From NCBI GenBank assembly GCA_051453625.1, contig JBOZIK010000001.1:147070877-147120214 (forward strand): 49,338 nucleotides of DNA, written 5' to 3'. Shown here in pieces: positions 1-10,282 of the stretch; positions within the stretch are counted from its first letter, which is position 1, and each line of letters starts with the position of its first letter. A program made the translations under genes and the position numbers. The notes beneath the pieces were generated by a model. It searched no databases, had not been told where the DNA came from, and saw only the letters and a program-made list of their open reading frames with translations. This DNA comes from Welwitschia mirabilis. Its lineage: Eukaryota; Gnetophyta; Gnetopsida; Welwitschiales.

Positions 1-89
1 TGATTGACCATCTCTAGTTGAACGAATCATAGATATAAATAACCATCCTATAATCAGCAAAAGAATAGTGATATAACCTTTAGTTTATT

Positions 90-570
90 CTAAACGCAAA
101 GAAAATTATTAAAATTTAAGAGTTTGGTAAAAATATCTCTAAGTTGATGATCTGTACTAACAAAATTCATAGTAATATTTCCTTTTTTAACTTGATCTCT
201 TAAAAAATGATATCTTAGTTTAACATGTTTAGTTTTTGAGTGTTGAACAGGATTTTTAGAAATATTTATTACACTATTATTATCATAAAAATAGAAACCT
301 ATTAAAAATTACACCAAAGTCTTTTAGCATTTCCTTTATCTAAAGAAGATGAGCACAACAACTCCTTGATACAATATACTTGGCTTATGCTGTTAAAAGA
401 GAGATAGAATTTTTCTTTTTACTTGCCCATTCCACTAAGCATGATCCTAATACAAAATAATTACCACTTATATTTTTTCTATCATCTTTACATCTAGTCC
501 AATCTGCATCACTAAATCTTATAAGCTCAAAGAATGTCTCAGTTAGATTGCCATAAACCATAATCATATG
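90..570 (-). pseudogene. Ty1/copia RNase H domain
   Basis: This is the C-terminal domain of the copia polyprotein, which degrades RNA in the RNA:DNA hybrid. Reading from 567 the frame gives the family signature FSDADW followed by TRCKDDRK and SGNYF. After a stop near 385 it continues with a decayed YDNNS and then the very conserved ISKNPVQHSKTKHV and DIFTKLLN near 100-260. The frame ends with a TAG at 90-92. At least three in-frame stops and one shift separate these pieces. The catalytic Asp of SDADW is still present. The identification is secure because several motifs occur in the right order immediately after RT. Confidence 0.9.
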
Positions 571-599
571 TGCCTTTTATATATTTAATTATTTTTTTT

Positions 600-1610
600 A
601 CTACTTGTAAGTATGATTCTTTTAGTTGGTTTGGTATCTTGTACACATACTAATACTAAACATGATCTCAGGTCTACTTATAGTCAAATATAATAAACTT
701 CTAGTCATACTCCTATAAAGCTTCTGATCTATTAGTTTTTCATTCTCATCCAAACTGACTTCCCAAGATGTTGACATTGGAGTGTCAATTGTTTTAGCAT
801 TCTCTAATCCAAAATCTTTGATTAAATATTTTACATATGTAGATTGGGAGATACAAATACTATGTTTTATTTGCTTAATCTATAATCTAAGAAACATTTT
901 TACTTTACCAAGTAAACTTATCTAGAAATGTGTTATCATAATATTTGCAAATTATTTTGATAAACCTTCATTGTAAGCATCAAATATGAAATCATCCACA
1001 TAAATTTGTATAATGATAAAATCCTTTTTGAATTTTTAACAAATAAAGCCTTTTTTACTATTCCATGAATATAACCATTATCATTGAGGAATGTGGCTAA
1101 CTTTTCATACCAAGCTCTTAAAGATTTCTTTAACTCATATAAAAATTTCTTATTTCTATAAATATGGTCACATTTACAAGAATCTACAGACCCTTCTAAT
1201 TGTTCTACATATATTTTTCATTTACAATTCCATTTAAAAATGCACTCTTTACATTTATTTAATACACTTTGATGTTCTTAAAAGCTACAAATGATGAAAA
1301 AATTATAATGCTATTAAGACTTGCCATTGGAGCAAATGTGTTACCTAAATCAATGCCTTCGATTTGGTTGTAGCCTTGTGCTACTAATCTTGCTTTATTT
1401 TTGATGAAATTATTTTATTTATCACATTTGTTCTTAAATATCTCTTTAGTCCCAATTATATTTTTATCTTATTATCTTTCTACAAGTTTCCAAACATCAT
1501 TTCTTTTAAATAATTGTAATTCATCTTGCATGGTTATCATTTATACTTCATGGGATTTAGCCTCTTCAAATTTATTAGGTTCTATTTGTGAAACATAATA
1601 AATGTAAGCA
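600..1610 (-). pseudogene. Ty1/copia reverse transcriptase domain
   Basis: The RT begins on the minus strand near 1610 with YVSQIEPNKFEEA, the usual linker to copia RT. It continues with NKARLVAQGYNQ, a decayed DETFAPVA (read as GNTFAPMA), and KSAFLNG near 1250. The catalytic box reads QIYVDDF, with YVDD at 991-1002 intact. Downstream are SLLYLTISRPEIMFS and the linker to RNase H. Stops and frameshifts occur throughout, so no functional enzyme can be made. Small open frames on the plus strand here (for example 1401-1598) are shadows of this domain. Confidence 0.88.
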
Positions 1611-2747
1611 TAAAAATTCTTCATATAGCTTATTGTATTTATCTTTGAGATAACTTCTTCAATAATATACTCTAAAGGGTCACCTTTTAACTCTTTAAAA
1701 TTTTTAGTTGTGACTTCTTTTATGGGAACTTCTTCTTTTTCAGTAAATACTTCTTTAGTTAAGAGGGTATTTGGAAATATGTCATCCTCATCATTTGGAC
1801 AAATAGGTCTTATGCCAACATCATCAATTTGCACATTTATTAATCCTTCTACTATTGAACTTATCTTATTGAAAACATGATAAGCTCTACTTCTAGTTGA
1901 ATATCCCAAAAACATAGCTTCATTGGCTTTATATTCAAATTTACTTAAATGTTCTCTATCGTTTAGCATATAACATTTACTTTTGAATACTTTAAAATAA
2001 GAAACATTTGGTTGTATTCCTTTTCACAAGGAGTTTTATTTATACCGGGTCTAAGATAAACTCTATTTGTAATATAGCATGTAATACTAGTAACTTTACC
2101 CAAAAGGATTTTGGAACCTCATTATCATTTAATATAGTTCTTGCCATTTCTTGAAGGAATCTATTCTTTCTTTCAGCAATACCATNNNNNNNNNNNNNNN
2201 NNNNNNNNNNNNNNNNNNNNNNNNNNNNNNNNNNNNNNNNNNNNNNNNNNNNNNNNNNNNNNNNNNNNNNNNNNNNNNNNNNNNNCTTTACCCAAAAGGA
2301 TTTTGGAACCTCATTATCATTTAATATAGTTCTTGCCATTTCTTGAAGGACTCTATTCTTTCTTTCAGCAATACCATTTTGTTGTGATGTTTTAGGAGCT
2401 AAAAATTGATGATCAATGCCATTATCAATGTAATACTTCTTAAATATATGATTTTCAAATTTACCACCATGATCACTTCTTATTTTCTTTAGGGTATATC
2501 CTTTCTCATTTTGAATTTTATTGCCTATCTCAATCCAGTATTCATAAGTCTTAAATTTATTTGAAAGAAATTCAACCCATGTGTATCTAGAGAAATCATC
2601 AACCATAATAAGAAAATAGAATTTACCTCTTAAACTTTGAGTTTGAAAAGGACCTACCAAGTCCATATCAATGAGTTCTAAAGGCATAGTTATGGAAACT
2701 TGATTTTTACTCTTGTGTGATGTTATTATTTGTTTTTCTTTTGGCAC
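1610..2747 (-). pseudogene. Ty1/copia integrase
   Basis: The catalytic core is open from about 2747 to the gap and is the best preserved part of the element. It reads LIDMDLVGPF (first Asp), VDDFSRYTWV, then IRSDHGGKFEN (second Asp) and QQNGIAERKNR (catalytic Glu), so the D,D,E triad is visible. The C-terminal part continues at 1969-1610 with LNDREHLSKFEYKANE and LGYSTRSRAYHVFN, typical of the copia integrase-RT linker. The N gap at 2186-2285 is flanked by a near-identical 92-base repeat, so GIAERKNR appears twice. That duplication is probably not biological. Confidence 0.9.
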
Positions 2748-2759
2748 GCATCACAAAGA

Positions 2760-3300
2760 TAGTTTTTTAACATTTATTTTTAAAATTCATTTGATAATTT
2801 CTTTTTTAATAATTAGTTTTCAACTGATCGTAACTAACAAGACCTAATTGTTTATGCCAAATATCTTCTTTATTAACATTAGAAAAATAACAAGTAGAAA
2901 ACTATTAATCTATGTTATAAACATTACCTATTCTATTTGCTTTGAGAATAACATCATTTATTTTGCCATGCCTAACTTCACATTTAGATTTATAGAAAAA
3001 GACCTTATGAACTTTATCATAAATTTGTCTAATACAAAGCAAATTATGATTTAAACTATTAATATATAAAACTTCATTATTTCTAGGTAAGTTACCTCTA
3101 CCTATGCTTTTGATACCTTTGATTTTTACTCTTTTATTATTATCAAAAGTAGCTTATCCTCCATCAAATTCACTTAAATTTTTGAATCTAGATTTTTCAC
3201 CTATCATATGTTATGAGCATCCATTATCCAAATACTAGCTAGTGCCATTTGAAATTTTAAAAGCTATCTGAATCAAAAGACTTTTTAAATCATTAGCTTT
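2760..3300 (-). pseudogene. Ty1/copia protease and GAG-pre-integrase region
   Basis: The active-site motif normally read as LDSGCS..HM appears as YLDNGCS*HMIGEKS. DNGC lies at 3218-3229: the Asp is kept and the following Ser has become Asn. The frame continues with FKNLSEFDGG, KGIKSIGRGN and NLLCIRQI, then the GAG-pre-integrase residues NVYNID and DIWHKQLG that normally carry the zinc-binding His. It is out of frame with the integrase through at least one shift and includes several stops. Assignment rests on motif order between gag and integrase. Confidence 0.8.
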
Positions 3301-3959
3301 TATCCACTTAGTCCTTTTAGAATGATGTGGTACACCTCCTTTTGGAATAAATTTAAATGAAAATAAACTAACTAAATTTAAAAATAACATCAATTTTCTA
3401 GCATTTCAAAATAGCTTTGGATGACTTGACTTATACAAAAATAACAAGTAACTTTAGAAATAAACTTATTTTGCCAAAGTTACCTGATTTTATTGACTTT
3501 ATGGTCTTTTAGGGATGAAATCAATACCTATCTTATCATGAGTCAGTTTCTGAATTCTAAGCATCTATTCCAATTACTCAAATCACTAGGAAATTTATTA
3601 ACAAAATGAGATAAATTATTTACCTATATTATAAGATCAAAATTTTTAGATTTGATCATTTTATACTTTGATTCCATTTCCTCCTTTTCTTTGGTGAGAG
3701 CTTTGACAATTTTATTTAGATCATTTATGCAGTACCAGCATTTCACATTCTAAGTATAGTTCTTAAGAGATGCCCTCAAGTTCATCTTAATCTTCTTCAA
3801 TGATATTCAAATCATTAGGTTTTAATGTACTAGGAAAGTTCCATAATGGATGCACAATTGCCATGAAAGAGAGTCTTCTATTACCATTTGAATCTTGACA
3901 TGAACTACTATTATTATCCTCGTTCATATTATTCTATATTACAATGAATGAAGATGTCT

Positions 3960-4899
3960 TTGATTTTATTTATTCTCTCTTATTCTTTTAGCACTTATTT
4001 AGCATGTGTCTAAAGCCTTTGCATGCATAGCATTAGATCTCTTTTCCTTTGTCTTAATTCTTTTTGTATTTTTAGTGTTCTCTTCTTATACCTCTACTTG
4101 GCTCACCTAATTTCTTTCTTTTATGCAAACATTTCTTGAATCTTCTTATTGGGAGAGCCACTTCATCATCATTTAGGTATTCATCAGATTTTTCTGACCT
4201 GTACTCTTTCTGCACATACTTTAAAGTAATACCTTTCTTTTTATCTTTAGAAAGTTTTAATTCATATGTTTGTAAATTACCTTGAAATTATTATAGAGCC
4301 ATCATGTTAATATCATTGCTTTCTTTGATTGCTATGAATTTTGATTCAAATCTATTAGGAAGGGATCTTAGTGCTTTTTGAACCACTTTTACCTCATCCA
4401 ATCTTTCACTCAGGATTACTATGGAATTCATGATGTTGATAAGCCTGACAAAGAATTCCTATAAAGTCTCCACCTTATCCATATGAATATCTTTAAATTT
4501 TGAAATAAGCATTTAGAGTTTGGCTTATTTAATAGTGGATATCCCTTCATGTGCAACTTCAAGAATATCCCATGCCTTCTTTACATGCTCATAGTTTATA
4601 ATCTACTTGAATTTGTCTGCATACACTTCATAAAATATAGCATTAAGAGCATGGACATCTATGACAACTCTAGATTTATCAGTGGGAGTCCATTGGTCTT
4701 GGGTTTCTAGAACTAAAATGGTATTACCATTGGCATTAGTTTTCATTAAAGTAGGCATAATATCCATTATAAATAACTTCTTTAATTTTACCATCTCAGG
4801 ATCTAAGGAATATTCTCATTTAGGTTTTCCCATAAGCATAATTTAATCCATCAAATATAGGTGGATGACCAGTGAAAAATCATTAGACGAACTACTCAT
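3960..4899 (-). pseudogene. Ty1/copia gag with zinc knuckle
   Basis: This is the capsid/nucleocapsid gene of the copia element. A start codon lies at 4899 (MSSSSND), followed after a frameshift by PIFDGLNYAY, the standard opening of UBN2-type gag. The next segment, 4794-4603, carries RVVIDVHALNAIF and is followed by KAWDILEVAHEG and LPNRFES. The nucleocapsid knuckle at 3991-4032 reads CYACKGFRHMLNKC, a complete CX2CX4HX4C. Stops include a TAG/TAA series at Gln or Trp positions. Length and domain order match the gag of plant Tork/SIRE-like elements. Confidence 0.87.
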
Positions 4900-4922
4900 T
4901 TTTGGATTTTAGAGTCTAGAAT

Positions 4923-5912
4923 TGTTAGAATCTTAACACAAACTCAACAAATATTTAATATAAAATGTAGGATCGAGAATCCTAGAGGAGGAAAATAGGT
5001 TTCTAAAAACATTAAAATAATTTCATAATATTAACTTTACGTGGAATGAAACACTAAAAAATTGTGTAATAAAACTAAAACTATTCTAAAAAATAAAATA
5101 ATAGAAAGCACAGAAATACCAATCAGAAGCATACAAGATTTATAGTGGCTCAGGAAAACCTATTACTTCATTCTCAATGATTAGCTTTCATCCAAGTCTA
5201 ATTCGAATATTCATTATACTCTTCTAGGTATTACAAGTTTATCTATAACCTTTACAAATATACTTTTTTTTGAAGGCTCAGTTTTAAGTTTTCATAAGAA
5301 AGTGTAGTACTAATGATAGTATGCTCAAATATTAAGCTATCACTTAATCTTTGGCTCAAGAATGGTATTGAAGCACTTCTTCTAAAGATGGTACAATTTA
5401 GAAATAAGGAGTGCTATAGATCTAACCATGTACGCAAAGACAGTTCTTAGTTTGTTTTTAGTCAGGATTGAGATGCCAAAATGATTACAATAAAAAATCC
5501 AATAGTATTAAAAATTTGAATCTAGTGCAGTGATTTTAACTCTTGGCAATATATAGTAGAAGAATTTTAAGGTCTTTACAAGTAAAAATCTTTTTCAATG
5601 GACATAAAACGGATACCTAATTGCTATAAAAATTTGTATTTCTATCATGGCTGGTCAACCCCTCAAATGTCTGATTAACCTCATCTAGTGTTGTCACTTA
5701 AAATGAGTCGCTTTTGTGTTTATTTGATTAACCTAGTTTCTTATGGCTCCTTGTCTGGTTGATTCTTTGAGGTCGAGTCAACTACTCATCTAGTCACCCA
5801 TATATCTATCTGACCACTCAATTAGTCCAAATAAAATCCATATGTAATGTTACAAAATTATTAATTATATAATGATGTGTGTTAAGCGCTAATAAAGCAT
5901 GGTTAACAAGAG
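4923..5912 (-). repeat. Possible 5' LTR of the copia element
   Basis: Just upstream of gag, the minus strand ends a segment with ATTCTAACA (plus-strand TGTTAGAAT at 4923), the usual end of a copia LTR. A minus-strand TGTTAACCATG that could begin it lies at 5912. The segment contains many TGGTTGA/GGTCGA-like words (5640-5820), common in such LTRs. No partner LTR is in the window and the PBS is not recognisable, so the outer boundary is a guess. Confidence 0.35.
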
Positions 5913-6253
5913 ATGTAAATGGGTGTGACTCAAATATGTAAAGATGTATTCCTTCATTATGTAATATAAGCTTATGGTGTTAGGTGGGGATGGATAGAGT
6001 GGATTGATGTAACTGATGACAATTTTGGCTGATCCCCAAGGGTCTCAGGAAGGGAACTAAGTCTTAGTATACGTCTTTACCTATAATCACTAGTCTAAGG
6101 CTATTTTCTAATGATGTGGAATGTAATTTGCTACTATCCATAATAAAAGCCTATTTTTGTCTATATTGTTCCTTGTTATTTCTTTGAATCTTGACATATT
6201 ATTTTAAATGTTTCTTTCTAAGTAAAATAATTAAAAAATAGTAAAATGAAACA
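5913..6253 (+). repeat. Fragment of a plus-strand LTR (3' part)
   Basis: The segment ends a few bases before a clear tRNA-iMet primer-binding site, so it should be the end of an LTR. An AATAAA polyadenylation signal lies at 6142-6147, followed by a T-rich stretch, as in an R/U5 region. No second copy occurs in the window, so its left boundary is arbitrary. Confidence 0.45.
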
Positions 6254-6260
6254 TTAAATT

Positions 6261-6273
6261 TGGTATCAGATCC
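6261..6273 (+). other. tRNA-iMet primer-binding site
   Basis: The sequence TGGTATCAGATCC differs from the usual plant PBS TGGTATCAGAGCC at one base. The PBS primes minus-strand cDNA synthesis from initiator tRNA-Met and should sit next to gag. Here no plus-strand gag follows; the best open reading to the right is on the opposite strand. Confidence 0.7.
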
Positions 6274-7592
6274 AATAACAAGTGGTAAATCACTACTTGA
6301 AAGAAAACAAAGAAGAAAACTCAGCTTATGAATTAAACAGCCAAAAGGCCAAATAGGTACATCAAAGAATAGGAATATGGTGATTAAAAGAAATAAGATA
6401 CTAGCAAAAATAGGGTGCATGATACCTTGATAAGGAAAAACTAAACATCACTACTAAGAAGGAAGAAGATCCTTCATCGAGAAAGTAATAGGGTTATAAT
6501 CCTTTGTGCCTGGGATAGGAGGCTCCAAGCCACCTGGAACTACTTCCATTTCAGTAGGCCGTGAAGAAATTGTCATAGTATTGATTCCAATCAAACAAGA
6601 AGTTACTGCCGAATATGCCCTAGTAATAGGATACAACTACTTATAGAGATTTATATAAAGCTTACTATAAGCAATTAAAATCCTCAATAGATGTTCTTTT
6701 GAGAGCTTTCCACCATGAAACAATACATTTATATCATCAATAGTAATGGTCAGATAATTTGCACAAGCCTAAATCATCCTCTTGCTCTTTATTAAATGAG
6801 TAGATAAGGTAGCATGACCCTCTTTTATTACAGCCATCCGTAAAGCATCTGCTTGTGATTTCTTCTCAGATAAATGCATGTTCTTCACTTCATTCTCTAA
6901 CATTCGAAGGGAATCACTCATAGACTCCCACTTTTCAATTCCATAATGAGCCATGTAGTAAAATGACTTCATCATATCCCTCATGTTATAGAAATCTTAG
7001 AGTGAAGCAAGCCATTCTTACTATGGAGAATAATGGGGGGTAAAATAAGTGGAATAATTATATTAAAAGTTTTATGATACATCTATTACCATAGATCAAT
7101 GATGGGTGTAGACATTATCTAAGCATGAAGGATGCATGACCTGTACATGTGGAAGACTAAAAAGGGACTAGTAATCTAGTCTATTAGTTCCTTGACCTTA
7201 GGGTACAAGGTCTCCACCACTGATAGAAGCTAATTGATGCAGTAGGAAACTTAGTCTTGTTTATTAATAATAGATTATGGAGCTATAGGTGAATGGCAAG
7301 GAGGCTCTAGAGAAGGGAAAGAAACTAGAAGACTCTAACCTGGAGGTTGAAAATAGAGGATGGAATAGGACATATCCCCCTGATCCATTAAGAAATTAAA
7401 ATCATTAAGTACCTCTTCTCCTTAAGATTCAGAAGGAAACAATAAATCCATGACGAGGCTAGTGGATGAAATAAAAGAAAGAGTTTTAGTTACAGCAGTG
7501 CACTCTTTTCTTAGCTGCCATAAAGAGAGCTTCTTCAGAGGTAGTGGAGTAAAATATATGTCCTTTTTAATTAAAGTCTCTACATGAGGAAT

Positions 7593-7715
7593 CTGAAATA
7601 AGATTAAAAAATGCTTATATCAAAAAAAAAATAAAACAAAAAGTGAGAAAAAGAAAAAGAGAAATAAAAGAGGAAAGAGATGATAAGAAGTAATATCCCA
7701 CAATGTTGATGTTAC
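7593..7715 (-). other. Candidate spliceosomal intron 2
   Basis: It has a GT donor at 7714-7715 and an acceptor reading TTATTTCAG at 7593-7595. The 123 bases between are strongly T-rich with a long pyrimidine tract, as in plant introns. Joining the exons creates a TGA at the junction, so either the donor position is wrong or the codon has mutated. Confidence 0.4.
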
Positions 7716-7834
7716 CAAAAAAAGCTAAGGAATGCATCCTCCTCATTTTTTGGTTCCATAGGCACAGGGTGATTCACAGGAGATTTGTCACATTTTCAGT
7801 GGAAAGAGTCACAAGATCCTGAAGCTTTACTCAT

Positions 7835-7912
7835 CTGCAAAACATCAAAAGCCAAAAACTAGAGTTATCAGGAAATATATTTAATAGCAAGATTCATCAG
7901 TCAAATCCATAC
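7835..7912 (-). other. Candidate spliceosomal intron 1
   Basis: It is 78 bases long with donor AAT|GTATGG and acceptor TTTTGCAG|ATGAG. Removing it joins ISISSN to MSKASG in the same phase and removes two in-frame stops. The size is near the plant minimum and the composition is U-rich. Confidence 0.5.
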
Positions 7913-8990
7913 ATTAGATGAAATAGAAAAAGTACCCTGAGCTATCTCTCCAGGGTCATAAATCCCAAAGCCTTCACCCTCCATAGATGAGAAAGAATAA
8001 AGATGTAATAAAGACCAAGCAGAAATCTCACGAGGGGATAAAACATAAGAAAAATCTATAGAAATACCCTTAAAGGATTGAAAACCCCCTAGACCCATAA
8101 AAGCAAAATATAAAACTAATAAAATATGGTGAAAAAAAAACTTTTTCCTATCACCATTCCTCTTCAAGTGGGACAATTGGGAAAGAGTAGAAGAATAGAA
8201 AACCAAGAGCTAATCAAAAGAAACTCCACTAGTTAAAAAGGGAAATAAGTTAATTATATAGATGGGGATCTCACTTACTTGATCACGAAGAAAGATCCTA
8301 CCAATAATTAGGTACCAATAAGCTATAGAATATGGAGTAGTAAAATTGGTAGTAGAAATCCCATGGCAGTGGGTATCCACCTCTTGCATACATACAAAAT
8401 CATCCAAGTAATTTGCCAAGAAGTAACAAAAGTCCTTATCAGAATAAGAGAATTTGGGAGGAACTTGATTACCTTCACTCATTTCAAAGACCAGCCTGAT
8501 TCTTTCCTCCAAAATATAAATTGGGCCATGTCAAATATGGATAATGGTTTCAGTATTTAGATCAAAAAAAGAATACAAGAAATCCAAGATAGAAAGAATA
8601 GTAGGATGATGAAGACAGAAGGATGGAAAACCATAGAGATCTAGGAGATTAAAGAATAAGATCTAGGAAAACCCTTACTCTAAAGCATGTTGCTGTGTTT
8701 CCAACTCTGTAGACTTGACAGTGGTAGAATTTTAAGAAATGATAGGGAAAAGTCTAGAAGTCATACCTTAACTAGAGAAATAAGTTCATCTACAAATGTT
8801 GGAAGAAACTTGTATTTATAAGCACAAAAAAATTGTGGAAGGACCTAGATAAAAATAAAAAAAAGACAAAGAAAGATATTAAAATAAAAATCAAAAGAAA
8901 ATAAGACAAGTAGAAAAATAAATAAAAGAATTACTAGTTTGACTATGAAGACACGTAACAAAAGAAGTAAAAAATGAGAAGACCATGAGC

Positions 8991-8998
8991 TATTTATA
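8991..8998 (-). promoter_or_regulatory. TATA box for the minus-strand unit
   Basis: The minus strand reads CACTATAAATAGCTC about 450 bases before the first exon. A second TATAAATAC lies at 8812-8820. A T-rich leader follows. The position fits a pol II promoter, or an LTR promoter on the minus strand. Confidence 0.4.
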
Positions 8999-9127
8999 GT
9001 GATGGATCAGGGTTTAATATAACCCTAAAATAATAGTTAATCATAGTTAACCAAACCATAGTTAATTATAAAACCTCTCTAGTTAACTTAAAAAAAATAA
9101 AGGCCCTAAACTACAAGTAAATGAGTG

Positions 9128-9990
9128 GTCAATGTTGTACTTAAAAGGCCAATATCGCACTTGGATAGCTAATGTCGCACTCTTAGAAGGCCAACATTAC
9201 ATGCCTAGAATGTCGATGTCACACTCTTAAAAGGCCAACTTCATACTTCAAAAGCAAACATCGCACTCCTAAATGGTCGAGGTCATACTCTTAAATGGCT
9301 GACATTGCACTTTGAAGAACAACATCACATTCTTAGGTAGCCAATGTCTTACTTTAGTAGTTGGACCAAAGGCCAACATCATACTTCAGAGGCCAATGTT
9401 GCACTTGGGTGGCTGACATTGCACTTGGAAGGTAGATGTTACACTCAATCTTACTAAAATTGATGCAACACATTGAAGCTCCTTAAAGCCTAATGTCATA
9501 CTTGGGAGGCTGACGTTACACTTGGATGACCGATGTTGCACTTGGGTATCTGATGTCACACTTATCCTCCATAGACCTAGGTTCTGCCATTTTCCAAAGA
9601 AATAACCTATTTTGCTTGCCTATCCAAGAAAGGCCGATGTCACACTTGGGTATGCGACATTGTACTTACCCTCCATAGGCCCAGATTTCACCATTTTTCG
9701 AAGAAATTTCCTATCCTATTTGCCTGTCTAAAGAAGTTCAATGTTGCACTTGGATGTGTGACATCATACTTAGATGATCAACATTGCACTTGAAGCCTCG
9801 ACATCACACTTGCCTCTTGCAAGCATAAAATCATTCATCGTCTCTCTAAAATTACTTGTTTCAATCATCGGCACAAGAGATCCAATGTCATACTTGATGG
9901 CTTGATGTTGCACTTAGTGGTCTGATGTCACACTTAGGGGTCCAATGTTGTACTTAGATCATATAGTTTTCTGATGCCACACTTGAGTCC
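9128..9990. repeat. Minisatellite, about 30 units of a roughly 20-35 base motif
   Basis: The motif is close to GCCGATGTYRCACTTGGGTG. I count about 30 copies of the core RTGTYRCACTT with variable spacers. A larger unit of about 106 bases is repeated at 9546-9640 and 9640-9740, each holding CCTCCATAG, a CCATTTT block and TTGCCT. Variants differ mainly by C/T and G/A changes. No coding frame runs through it. Confidence 0.85.
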
Positions 9991-10157
9991 CCAACACTTT
10001 CCCTGGGACACCTGACAACACACAGAGTTCCCCCACCCCCATTGGTAGTTGTTAGCCACATCAGAAAGTTTGTTATGGTAACTATTAAAAACTATTTTCT
10101 TTAATGGTTTTCTTAACTACCAAGTAGTTACAGGTCTCGAACTTCCACCAGTAAAAC

Positions 10158-10165
10158 TATAAAAA
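10158..10165 (+). promoter_or_regulatory. TATA box in the chromovirus 5' LTR
   Basis: TATAAAAA with a following GG lies about 90 bases before the inferred LTR end at 10256. This is the expected place for the LTR promoter. The left end of this LTR is unknown; it may include the minisatellite at 9128-9990. Confidence 0.45.
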
Positions 10166-10260
10166 GGCAATACCATTAGAGGAGAAAGGGAAGAAGAGTA
10201 AAAGAACACTTTTAAAGTAGGAAAAAGGCATATGAGTTAAGAGTATGTTGAACCCACTGA

Positions 10261-10277
10261 TGTATCATGAAACATAG
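10261..10277 (+). other. Decayed tRNA-iMet primer-binding site of the chromovirus
   Basis: TGTATCATGAAACATAG aligns with TGGTATCAGAGCCATAG with one base lost, one gained and two substitutions. It is four bases after a CA LTR end (10255-10256) and six bases before a gag ATG at 10283, which is the normal arrangement. Confidence 0.5.
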
Positions 10278-10282
10278 GATTA

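Larger units (their letters stand above)
1..4930 (-). mobile_element. Decayed Ty1/copia LTR retrotransposon, 3' end outside window
   Basis: Read on the minus strand, the copia order is present: gag with a CCHC knuckle, aspartic protease, GAG-pre-integrase, integrase, RT, then RNase H. Integrase before RT distinguishes copia from Ty3/gypsy. The gag and integrase resemble the Tork/SIRE group, but I cannot separate those two by eye. All domains contain stops or frameshifts, so the copy is dead. The 3' LTR would lie to the left of base 1. A 100-base N gap at 2186-2285 interrupts the integrase. Confidence 0.9.
6454..8545 (-). pseudogene. Unrecognised gene-like unit, probably spliced, decayed
   Basis: I do not recognise this gene. 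On the minus strand an open exon runs from about 8545 to 7913 with one in-frame stop near 8207. It contains FSYSDKDFCYFLANYLDDF and HLKRNGDRKKFFFHH. It ends at GT (7911-7912), and a 78-base AT-rich intron ends in TTTTGCAG (7835). The next exon starts MSKASGSCDS in frame. A second candidate intron, 7715-7593, is 123 bases and ends TTATTTCAG. A third piece reads IPHVETLIKKDIYFTPLPL. After a poorly conserved Pro-rich stretch, 6990-6769 is open and coiled-coil-like (WESMSDSLRMLENEVKNMHL). A last piece runs from 6636 to 6454 (PGGLEPPIPG). It could be a captured host gene, an extra ORF of a retroelement, or a decayed host gene. Confidence 0.5.

Noticed and set aside
4661-4846. Plus-strand ORF of 61 codons, and similar ones at 1401-1598 and 2848-3054
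   Set aside because: They lie opposite well recognised copia gag and pol segments and show no family signature.
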